From M3007 sp031398055 (GTDB lineage Bacteria; Bacteroidota; Bacteroidia; Chitinophagales; Saprospiraceae): a stretch of DNA of 64,000 nucleotides. Under the pieces are notes generated by a model that was not told the DNA's origin, did no database searches, and saw only the letters and a program-made list of their open reading frames with translations. Shown here in pieces: positions 16,846-23,970 of this stretch (the first letter of the stretch is position 1; the number at the start of each line of letters is the position of its first letter). A program made the position numbers and the translations under genes. The stretch spans positions 1 through 64,000 of the forward strand of contig JANNMS010000216.1 of NCBI GenBank assembly GCA_031398055.1, written 5' to 3'.

Positions 16846-16853
16846 TACATTTG
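16846..16853 (+). promoter_or_regulatory. Bacteroidota -7 element for the thioredoxin-fold T9SS protein
   Basis: TACATTTG fits TAnnTTTG and lies 51 nt before the ATG at 16905. Together with 16752-16759 it makes a divergent promoter region. Confidence 0.5.
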
Positions 16854-16904
16854 TCGTCGGAACACAACCAATTTGTTCAACTAAATAACTTTACTTTTTT
16901 AAAA

Positions 16905-18446
16905 ATGAAAAAACTTTTTACGTTTTTTATCGCTGCGCTTTGCTCTTTTGCAACTTTCGCGCAACTGCCTGCCGGTTCGATTGCCCCAAATTTTACGGGA
17001 AAAGACATCAACGGCGTTACCCACACTCTTTATGACATCCTCGACCAAGGCAAAGCCGTGATTATGGATGTTTCGGCTACCTGGTGTGTTCCCTGCTGGA
17101 ATTATCATAATTCGAACGCACTTGAAGAATTATATTCTACACATGGCCCAAGTGGGGATGATAAAGTGATGGTGCTGTTTATCGAAGGAGAAGATTCCAA
17201 CAACGGTGCTTGCATTTATGGTCCATCTGGTTGCGTTGGGCCAAACGGAGGAACCACAGGTGATTGGACAGCGGGAACAGAATATCCAATAATTGACGAT
17301 TGGACGATTGGCAGTGCATTTGAAATTGCTTATTTTCCTACAATTTATTTGATTTGTCGGGATCGAATTGTAACAGAACCCGGCCAATTGAAGGCAGATG
17401 CACTGTGGGCGAAAGTTGAAGGTTGCAATCCAATTGTTGGAACAAACAATGCTAAGGTTATTGGATTCAAACATGGAGCAGCCGAAACCTCAATTTGTGG
17501 TGCAACTCCCGCCGCGCCTTCAATTAAAATTTCAAATATTGGTTCTGACAACCTAAAATCAGCGTCCATCCTATTGAAGTGGAATGGAAATACGCTTCAA
17601 ACAATTAATTGGACTGGCGATTTGAAATCATTTCAATTTGATGACATTTTGTTTGACCAGTTTGAAATTAATGAACCCGGTAAAATGGAAGTAGAAATTT
17701 CAAATGTTAATGGAAAGGCAGATGATGATGCGGCCAACAACAAAGTAACGTCGGTTGACTTTACAAAAGCACCTGAATTCCCGACGCAAAGAATTTTTGT
17801 GAAAATCAAAACAGACGGTTTTGCAGAGGAATTTTATTGGGAGTTCCGCGATTCTGATGGAAATGTGCTGGATCACGGTGGAAATGAAACTGTCAATCCA
17901 AGCAATGGGCCTTATGACAAGGACGATCCATCGCAATATGGCGATAACTTGACCATCCGCGATACCTTGACGATGCCGGTAAATGGTTGTTATTCCATGT
18001 TTGTGGTGGATGCTTACGGCGATGGAATGAGCAATTTCACTGCTGCCACTGCCGATGACGGTTATGTCAAAATGTACAAACTTGGAAATACCATCACGCC
18101 AATTATCAATATTGCAGGTAATGGTTATGAAACAAGTTTGAACAGCCCATTTGGTGGAAACACTTTCACGGGTGTTGACGACTTGATTCCTGCCGGCGAT
18201 TTTGATGTTTTTCCAAATCCAACGCACGGAGTTTTGAATGTTGATTTTGTGCTCAACCGCGCTGCCGATGTTCAAATCACGGTGACAAACGCACTTGGCC
18301 AAAACGTAAAATCTGAACTCGGAAAAACTTTCGGTGCAGGTTTCCAACAGCAAGTTTTGCAAGTAAATGATTTGCCAAGTGGCATTTATTTATTGAATTT
18401 GAGGACGGAAGAAGGTGTGATTTCTAAGAAATTCACAAAGAATTGA
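16905..18446 (+). CDS. Thioredoxin-fold protein with T9SS sorting domain
   Basis: A 513-residue secreted protein. A signal peptide ends near residue 19 (TFAQ). Residues 22-190 are a redoxin/thioredoxin domain: APNFTGKDINGVTHTLYD, then DVSATWCVPCWNYH with the redox pair Cys61/Cys64. A beta-sandwich region follows (about 200-420, including a DGMSNFTAATADDG segment), and the C-terminal 80 residues (DFDVFPNPTHGVLNVDF to ISKKFTKN) are a T9SS type A sorting domain. It probably acts in disulphide exchange at the surface or outside the cell; the substrate is unknown. ATG 16905 was chosen over the longer frame because the promoter word at 16846 lies inside that extension. Confidence 0.85.
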   Translation: MKKLFTFFIAALCSFATFAQLPAGSIAPNFTGKDINGVTHTLYDILDQGKAVIMDVSATWCVPCWNYHNSNALEELYSTHGPSGDDKVMVLFIEGEDSNNGACIYGPSGCVGPNGGTTGDWTAGTEYPIIDDWTIGSAFEIAYFPTIYLICRDRIVTEPGQLKADALWAKVEGCNPIVGTNNAKVIGFKHGAAETSICGATPAAPSIKISNIGSDNLKSASILLKWNGNTLQTINWTGDLKSFQFDDILFDQFEINEPGKMEVEISNVNGKADDDAANNKVTSVDFTKAPEFPTQRIFVKIKTDGFAEEFYWEFRDSDGNVLDHGGNETVNPSNGPYDKDDPSQYGDNLTIRDTLTMPVNGCYSMFVVDAYGDGMSNFTAATADDGYVKMYKLGNTITPIINIAGNGYETSLNSPFGGNTFTGVDDLIPAGDFDVFPNPTHGVLNVDFVLNRAADVQITVTNALGQNVKSELGKTFGAGFQQQVLQVNDLPSGIYLLNLRTEEGVISKKFTKN

Positions 18447-18640
18447 ATCAGAATTTTCTGAATTTTTGAATTTTCAAAATTAGTGAATCCTGTAAATTTG
18501 AAAATTTTGTAAATTCTGATTCGGACAAAAAAAGCGGCAGTCTCAATCGAGATTGCCGCTTTTTTTGTTGAATATCTGAATCAGAATTTGCAGAATTTAA
18601 GAATTTTCAGAATTCGCCAATTCTGAAAATTCTGATTCAG
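18447..18640. repeat. AATCAGAATTTT-type palindromes around a terminator
   Basis: The convergent gap is filled with repeats of AGAATTTTC/GAAAATTCT words. Two nested stems are exact: 18601-18614 with 18619-18632, and 18576-18586 with 18630-18640. The same words form the palindrome at 38713-38784, so this is a repeat family of this genome. Confidence 0.7.
18527..18566. terminator. Bidirectional terminator
   Basis: Stem AAAAAAAGCGGCA (18527-18539) pairs with TGCCGCTTTTTTT (18554-18566). It separates the convergent thioredoxin-fold and subtilase genes. Confidence 0.85.
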
Positions 18641-18647
18641 ACGATTT

Positions 18648-20321
18648 TTACGGAATCACAGATTTTACTTTCTCTGCTTTTTCCCCGGCCATCCGCCATT
18701 TTGCTTTTTTCACCTTTTTGCCTTTCACTTTTTCCGCAGCATCTACTGCTTTTGAAGCACTTGCCACGCCCCCAGTGGTGCACAAATCTGAAAATTCGAC
18801 CAAATCCTGCGTCCCCGGTTTGTAAACTTTCCCGGTTTGGGCAACGACAGAACCCATCATGATTTTTTTGACCTGCGTTGCCGAAAGGTCTGGAAAATAA
18901 GAACGCAGCATCGCTGCCACGCCAGCCGCCGCCGGAGATGCCATCGAAGTGCCTTGAAATGAAGCGTATTTATTGTCGGGCGTCGTGGAATAAATGGCCA
19001 CGCCGGGCGAGAACAAATCCACGTTTTTCTTGCCGTAATTGCTGAAAGATGCGGGGCGTTTTTCACCTGGTTTCCAACTCAATGCACCGATTTCCATCCA
19101 GTTTGCAGCAGTTTTTGATTTGAAAAGGCCACCTTTTTTGGCAAATTTATCGTTCGGAAAATTTGGGTCAGCGTCATTGTCTTCCGAATCATTTCCAGCC
19201 GCGTGCACCAACAAAACATCGTGGGCGAGGGCATACCGAACTGCATCATCCACGTATTCTTTGTTGGGCGAATAGCCTTTTCCGAAAGACATATTAATAA
19301 TGCATGCCCCGTTGTCCACCGCGTACCGAATGCCGTTGGCCACATCTTTATCGCGTTCGTCGCCATCTGGGACTGCGCGGACGGCCATGATTTTCACATT
19401 TTCGGCCACACCGTCCATGCCAACACCGTTTCCACGACGTGCGGCGATGATGCCAGCGACGTGCGTGCCGTGCGAAGCATCGGGGCCAGTCACATCATTA
19501 TTTCCATAAATTCGGTTTGAAAAGTCATTGTAATTGTCTTTTACAATTTTGCGCGAATCAAAATCTGGATTCATGCCATATTGCAATTGACCGTCAAAAT
19601 ACTCGGTCGCCTCTTTTTTCTGTTCTTCGAGGTTTTCCGGTGTGATTTCTTGGCTGAAACATTTTTCAATCACCGGGATGGCCTCTGCCAAACTGTTGTT
19701 TTCCAGTTTTTTCAAAGCAGGCAAATCTTCAGGCGTGATTTTACTTTTTCCCAAAGCCTTTGCCGCCTGCGCAAATGCGTCTTCGGCTTTTTTGAAAAAT
19801 TTATTGACCATCGCCACTTGGGCTTCCAATTCGCCGCGTTTTTCTTCAAAATTGGTTTTCACTTCGAGCCAATATTTGTATTCTTTGTCGTTGCCAGTTT
19901 TATTTCCAGCAGCATAAATTTTACTCAAACGGCCATATTCGCGTGCCAATTCGAGTGTTTCGTGCTCCACATTTTGGCCGTCCGGACCGCCGATAAAATT
20001 CCAACCGTGCACGTCATCGACATATCCGTTGCCGTCATTGTCTTTTCCGTCGTTCGGAATTTCGCCCGGGTTCGTCCACATCACATCTTTCAAATCTTCG
20101 TGTTTCCAATCCACGCCAGAATCCAAAACGGCCACGATGATGGTTTTGCCTTTTTTTCCTTTTGCCCGGAGTTGGGCGTAGGCTTCTTCGGTCGACATGC
20201 CGAGCACGCCGTCTTTTGTGAGGTCTTTGTTGAACCAGTTGTCAGGAGCCTTCGTTTGGCCGTTTGCCAAAGCCGAAAAAATCAGCAATCCGAGGGCTAC
20301 AAAACAGATTTTGATACGCAT
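18648..20321 (-). CDS. Subtilisin-like (S8) serine peptidase
   Basis: A 557-residue exported protease. Signal peptide to about residue 21 (ANGQ). The catalytic triad is visible as Asp67 (AVLDSGVDW), His284 (DASHGTHVAG) and Ser459 (GTSMASPAAAG), with the oxyanion Asn377 (HAAGND). Between Asp and His lies an unusually long insertion, about residues 115-270, mostly helical and charged (KTNFEEKRGELEAQ and neighbours); typical subtilisins have about 30 residues there. The C-terminus is short and Lys-rich with no sorting domain, so it probably stays in the periplasm or outer membrane. It is convergent with the thioredoxin-fold gene. Confidence 0.93.
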   Translation of the reverse strand: MRIKICFVALGLLIFSALANGQTKAPDNWFNKDLTKDGVLGMSTEEAYAQLRAKGKKGKTIIVAVLDSGVDWKHEDLKDVMWTNPGEIPNDGKDNDGNGYVDDVHGWNFIGGPDGQNVEHETLELAREYGRLSKIYAAGNKTGNDKEYKYWLEVKTNFEEKRGELEAQVAMVNKFFKKAEDAFAQAAKALGKSKITPEDLPALKKLENNSLAEAIPVIEKCFSQEITPENLEEQKKEATEYFDGQLQYGMNPDFDSRKIVKDNYNDFSNRIYGNNDVTGPDASHGTHVAGIIAARRGNGVGMDGVAENVKIMAVRAVPDGDERDKDVANGIRYAVDNGACIINMSFGKGYSPNKEYVDDAVRYALAHDVLLVHAAGNDSEDNDADPNFPNDKFAKKGGLFKSKTAANWMEIGALSWKPGEKRPASFSNYGKKNVDLFSPGVAIYSTTPDNKYASFQGTSMASPAAAGVAAMLRSYFPDLSATQVKKIMMGSVVAQTGKVYKPGTQDLVEFSDLCTTGGVASASKAVDAAEKVKGKKVKKAKWRMAGEKAEKVKSVIP

Positions 20322-20419
20322 TTTTCTAAGAAATTTTAATTGTGTGAAATTTTTAAAGTTCTCGCGCCCCGTTTTTAGCGGTTTTTTAGATGAAAAAACG
20401 GAACCTTTTTAAACGGTTA

Positions 20420-20427
20420 CAAAAGTA
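20420..20427 (-). promoter_or_regulatory. Bacteroidota -7 element for the subtilase
   Basis: CAAAAGTA (minus-strand TACTTTTG) lies 98 nt upstream of the start, implying a leader of about 90 nt. Confidence 0.45.
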
Positions 20428-20593
20428 ATTTTTTGAAATCGGGGAGTAAAACGCATTCGACAAATGGAAGTTGCCAGTAATTGAACGATTCAAAATGGGC
20501 AGTTCTTTTTCAACCATTTTGCTTTTGTCGAAGCAGATGTTTTTTAAGTTTGCCTTCGAAAATTTTAAAATTAAAAATAAATACCAAACAGAC

Positions 20594-21601
20594 ATGGCAA
20601 GCAAAACATCTTTGAAAGAGAAAAATCCAAACAAGTCGGATGGCAACAAATTTGATAAAATTTTGAAAGAAAACTTGGAAGCGATGGTGCCGGTTTTGTT
20701 TCGGAAAGTCTTGAAAATCAAAATAGACCGAACCGAAAACCTACCTCAAATCCGAAATCAAATCACCAAGGAAAGTGAGCCAGATTTTTTAAAAATGGCA
20801 TTTTCGGGCGAGTATCCGAAAGGCTTTTTGTTGCAAATTGATTTTGAATCGAAAGATGAACGGGCAACCGATGCCCGGATGTTGGAATATCTTGGTGTTG
20901 CATTTCGGAAATATCGGTTGCCGGTTGACTTGCATTTGGTCTATTTGCCGAAAGGCAAGCCCAGATATTTCACTGGGAAAATCAAGTTTTTTGGCTTGAA
21001 TTATGAATATCCCATTCATGTTTTGAGCGAGATTGATTACCGGGAATTTTTGTCGTCAGATGTGCCGGAGGACGTTTTGATGGCGATTTTCGCTGACCCA
21101 GGTGGCTTGTCGGCAACCGAAATTTTGCGGCTGATTGTTGAAAAATTGGCCAGATTGAAGGGTAAATCAACTGAACTAAATAAATTTATCAACCAATTGA
21201 AAGTTTTCTCGATAATCCGTAATTTGCAGCTCGAAACTCAAAAACAGGTTGACAATATGATTGATAAATTAGAATTTGCAAAGGCTGTCAGAGCAGACAA
21301 TTGGTTTCAAATGGGTGCCCAAGAAGGCTTGGAACAAGGCTTGGAACAAGGTTTGGAATTAGGAGAAATCAAAAAAGCCATTTTCAACATCCGAAAAATG
21401 ACCGAGTTGAAATTTGATACAAATGTTATCGCAGACATTTCAGGGGTCTCGGAAGATTGGGCAAATATGATCCAAAATCAATTGAAATTTGAACCGGAAA
21501 TCATCAAACTTTTAAAAACAGGTAAATTTTCGGAAGAAGAAATTTCCGACAAACTCAAAATCCATCCACTTTTGGTAAAGGTTGTTTTCGAGGATTTGTA
21601 G
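20594..21601 (+). CDS. Rpn-like PD-(D/E)xK nuclease/transposase-family protein
   Basis: A 335-residue protein of the broad Rpn/YhgA-like group. The nuclease core is seen in KGFLLQIDFESKDE (the E-x-K of the active site), then ATDARMLEYLGVAFRKYRLPVDLHLVYLP, the usual RM-x-Y helix and following strand. The C-terminal half is helical with a Gly-Leu-Glu-Gln repeat (EGLEQGLEQGLELG), also typical of this family. Members are related to recombination-promoting nucleases, but no flanking terminal repeats or transposase partner are seen here. ATG 20594 is preferred; the open frame extends to 20471 but the extra residues do not fit the family. Confidence 0.75.
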   Translation: MASKTSLKEKNPNKSDGNKFDKILKENLEAMVPVLFRKVLKIKIDRTENLPQIRNQITKESEPDFLKMAFSGEYPKGFLLQIDFESKDERATDARMLEYLGVAFRKYRLPVDLHLVYLPKGKPRYFTGKIKFFGLNYEYPIHVLSEIDYREFLSSDVPEDVLMAIFADPGGLSATEILRLIVEKLARLKGKSTELNKFINQLKVFSIIRNLQLETQKQVDNMIDKLEFAKAVRADNWFQMGAQEGLEQGLEQGLELGEIKKAIFNIRKMTELKFDTNVIADISGVSEDWANMIQNQLKFEPEIIKLLKTGKFSEEEISDKLKIHPLLVKVVFEDL

Positions 21602-21608
21602 AAATAAA

Positions 21609-21657
21609 AAATCAAAACGCCCTGCTCGAATTCATCTCGTGCAGGGCGTTTTGATTT
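21609..21657. terminator. Bidirectional terminator
   Basis: Arms AAATCAAAACGCCCTGC (21609-21625) and its exact reverse complement (21641-21657) flank a 15-nt loop, between the convergent Rpn-like and lipid-kinase genes. Confidence 0.85.
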
Positions 21658-21669
21658 CATTGTTCCTCA

Positions 21670-22602
21670 TCATTTTTTGGGCACCAAAATCTTCAAACAT
21701 TTTCCCCGATTTTCAAAAAACAACTCTCCGTCCATTTTCACTCCTTCGCCATCGAGGTGGACAAAATTTTCGCCCTCGCAAGTGATTTTCACTTTCCCTG
21801 CCCGAAAATGCGCCACAAAACTTTCGTCATAAATATTGCCCATCAAAGTGGACGGCACCGCTGCAAAATATTGCCAGCGCGGCGCGTCTTTCAAAATCAC
21901 GATTTCAAAAAGGCCATCATCCATCAAAGCATCTGGCGCGATTTGAAAATTATAACCGTACATCGGTCCGTTGGCTACCGTCACTGCAAAACACTTTTCC
22001 GAAATCACCTGTCCATCCATTTCGATTCGGCAATTTTTGGGTTCAAATTGCAGCCCAGCCTCCACAGATTTCAAAAAATAAGCCGAAAACCCCCGTTTTT
22101 CCTGCCCCTGCATCAAGTTTGAAACCAACCCATCGAAGCCCAAACCCGCCATGTTGAAAAAATACCGACCGTTCAAAATGCCACAATCTACCCATTTTTC
22201 CTCTGCCGAATTCAGTTTTCTCACCGCCCCGGCGATATCGCGGCCATAACCGAGGTGCATCGCCAATCCATTTCCCGACCCCGCCGGAACGATTCCGAGC
22301 GCGGCTTGTGTCCCTACCAAACCCGCCGCAACTTCATTGATTGACCCATCGCCACCGACCGCCACCACAATTTCAAAACCCGCCGCGACCGCCTCACGGG
22401 CAAGTTCAGTGGCATGGCCGGGACGTTCCGTGAAAAAAGTTTTGTACTCAAAAAGTCGATGGTTCAGGTGCAAATCCAAGTTTTTGGACAAAGAATTTTG
22501 CAAACGCGTCCCTGCTTTCGGATTCACGATAAATGCCATGCGACGAGGTTTCAGAATCTCGTCGAGCAATGGATTTTTAGAATATGGGTGTGATTCTTTC
22601 AT
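21670..22602 (-). CDS. Diacylglycerol/sphingosine kinase-family lipid kinase
   Basis: A 310-residue cytoplasmic enzyme of the YegS/BmrU lipid kinase family. RRMAFIVNPKAG opens the catalytic domain, VVAVGGDGSINEVAAGL is the nucleotide-binding GGDG motif, and GIVPAGSGNGLAMHLG is the second conserved loop. The C-terminal beta-sandwich contains LDGEGVKMDGELFF, seen near the end of this family. It would phosphorylate a lipid alcohol with ATP; the lipid is not known. The open frame extends ten codons upstream, but ATG 22602 fits the family start better. Small inverted repeats lie just upstream (22640-22657). Confidence 0.85.
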   Translation of the reverse strand: MKESHPYSKNPLLDEILKPRRMAFIVNPKAGTRLQNSLSKNLDLHLNHRLFEYKTFFTERPGHATELAREAVAAGFEIVVAVGGDGSINEVAAGLVGTQAALGIVPAGSGNGLAMHLGYGRDIAGAVRKLNSAEEKWVDCGILNGRYFFNMAGLGFDGLVSNLMQGQEKRGFSAYFLKSVEAGLQFEPKNCRIEMDGQVISEKCFAVTVANGPMYGYNFQIAPDALMDDGLFEIVILKDAPRWQYFAAVPSTLMGNIYDESFVAHFRAGKVKITCEGENFVHLDGEGVKMDGELFFENRGKCLKILVPKK

Positions 22603-22639
22603 TTTTATGGAGTGCGGAATTTTTATCCGCATTAAAAAG

Positions 22640-22657
22640 TGTCGGAATAAATTCCGA
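22640..22657. repeat. Short palindrome GTCGGAATAAATTCCGAC
   Basis: A perfect 7-bp-arm palindrome in the gap between the lipid kinase and pseudouridine synthase genes. A similar word (GTCGAAATTTATTTCGAC) occurs near 36683. It is next to a second small stem (GTGCGGAA...TATCCGCAT). Confidence 0.5.
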
Positions 22658-22666
22658 CCTCCTCAA

Positions 22667-23842
22667 TTATTCATTTGCCAACTGTCGAGCCAAAACATAC
22701 TCCCGCCATTTTGCCAAAACATTTTCCATGTCCTTCGGAAGTTCAGATTCAAACCGTTTGTGCTCGCCTGTTCGCGGGTGCGTGAAGCCCAAAACTTTCG
22801 CGTGCAAGGCCTGTCTCGGCAACGCAGCCAGTTGATTTTCAACGAATTGCCGATATTTTGAATAAACTGTGCCTTTCAAAATCTGGTTGCCGCCGTACCT
22901 CGGATCCCCAAAAAGAGTGTGCCCGATGGATTTCATGTGCACCCGGATTTGATGCGTTCGACCCGTTTCCAACTGGCATTCGACCAGCGAAACATAATAC
23001 ATCCGCTCCAAAACCCGGTAATGCGTCACCGCGTGCTTGCCTTCTTCGGCTTCCGGGAAAGTCATAAAAAGTTTGCGGTCGTTCGGATTCCGACCGATGT
23101 TGGCAACGATGGTTCCGCTCTCCATTTTCGGGTCGCCCCAAACGATGGCCTGGTATTTTCGCTCGATGGTGTGGTAAAAAAACTGGTTGGCGAGGTGCGT
23201 CATCGTGAACAGATTTTTGGCAATCACCATCAAACCCGTCGTGTCTTTGTCGATTCGGTGCACGATTCCCGCCCGATCGGCCTCGTTTCCTTCTTTTATC
23301 GGCAATTCTTGGTTGCGTTCTTTCAAATGCCACGCCACCGCGTTGACCACCGTCCCGTTCGGAATCCCGACGCCGGGATGCACTGCCATTTTGTAAGGTT
23401 TGTTGATAATCATTAAATCGTCGTCTTCATAAACGATGTCGAGCGGAATATTTTGAGGTAAAATCGGGCCTTGGCTGTCGAACGAACGGGGCAAAACAAC
23501 GCTCACCCGATTCCCGGGCTTCACTTGATAATTCGGTTTCACCGCTTTTTCGTCCACTTTTACCGCTCCGGCACGAATCGCATTTTGCACTTTATTTCTG
23601 GAACGATTGGCGAGGCGGTCGAATAAAAATTTATCCAAACGGATCATGCTTTGCCGAGGGTCGGCCACAAATTCCGCTCGTTCAAAAAACTCGTCCGTCG
23701 GCTCGTTTTCGGTGCTAACTTCCTCATCTTCAATGATTTCGCCTGCAACTTCCGGCACATTTTCGAGGTCATTTTCAAAAATTTCACTGCCCGAAAAATC
23801 AGGTTTTTCAGGTTCATCTTCCACCATCCTTTCGAGGCTCAT
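22667..23842 (-). CDS. RluA/RluD-family pseudouridine synthase
   Basis: A 391-residue enzyme. Residues 1-65 are an acidic, probably disordered extension. An S4 RNA-binding domain follows (IRLDKFLFDRLANRSRNKVQNAIRAG), then the catalytic domain with IINKPYKMAVHPGVG and GIVHRIDKDTTGLMVIAKN, in which the Asp of HRIDKDTTG is the catalytic residue, and ETGRTHQIRVHMKSIGHTLFGDPRYGG. It converts uridine to pseudouridine in 23S rRNA, most likely at the RluD positions, judged by the S4 domain and order. The acidic extension is longer than usual. It is divergent from the S9 peptidase gene, and the two -7 elements are only about 20 nt apart. Confidence 0.88.
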   Translation of the reverse strand: MSLERMVEDEPEKPDFSGSEIFENDLENVPEVAGEIIEDEEVSTENEPTDEFFERAEFVADPRQSMIRLDKFLFDRLANRSRNKVQNAIRAGAVKVDEKAVKPNYQVKPGNRVSVVLPRSFDSQGPILPQNIPLDIVYEDDDLMIINKPYKMAVHPGVGIPNGTVVNAVAWHLKERNQELPIKEGNEADRAGIVHRIDKDTTGLMVIAKNLFTMTHLANQFFYHTIERKYQAIVWGDPKMESGTIVANIGRNPNDRKLFMTFPEAEEGKHAVTHYRVLERMYYVSLVECQLETGRTHQIRVHMKSIGHTLFGDPRYGGNQILKGTVYSKYRQFVENQLAALPRQALHAKVLGFTHPRTGEHKRFESELPKDMENVLAKWREYVLARQLANE

Positions 23843-23912
23843 GTCTTGATTTTTAAGTTTTAAATTTCGAGAAATCCACCAGAATTTCCCGACAAATTGA
23901 TTGAAAGTCCAG

Positions 23913-23920
23913 CAAAGGTA
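23913..23920 (-). promoter_or_regulatory. Bacteroidota -7 element for the pseudouridine synthase
   Basis: CAAAGGTA (minus-strand TACCTTTG) lies 70 nt upstream of the start at 23842. Confidence 0.5.
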
Positions 23921-23941
23921 TCTTGAAAGGCCTGTTTTTCT

Positions 23942-23949
23942 TACGTTTG
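23942..23949 (+). promoter_or_regulatory. Bacteroidota -7 element for the S9 peptidase
   Basis: TACGTTTG lies 21 nt before the ATG at 23971, so the leader would be only about 15 nt. It is 21 nt from the opposing element at 23913-23920. Confidence 0.55.
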
Positions 23950-23970
23950 CAGTCCAACTATTTAATTTTT

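Noticed and set aside
19581..20339. 252-codon plus-strand frame opposite the subtilase
   Set aside because: Phe-rich shadow of Lys-rich coding sequence on the other strand; no independent support.
20594..21601. Insertion sequence around the Rpn-like gene
   Set aside because: No terminal inverted repeats or target duplications are visible; the flanking hairpin is an ordinary terminator.
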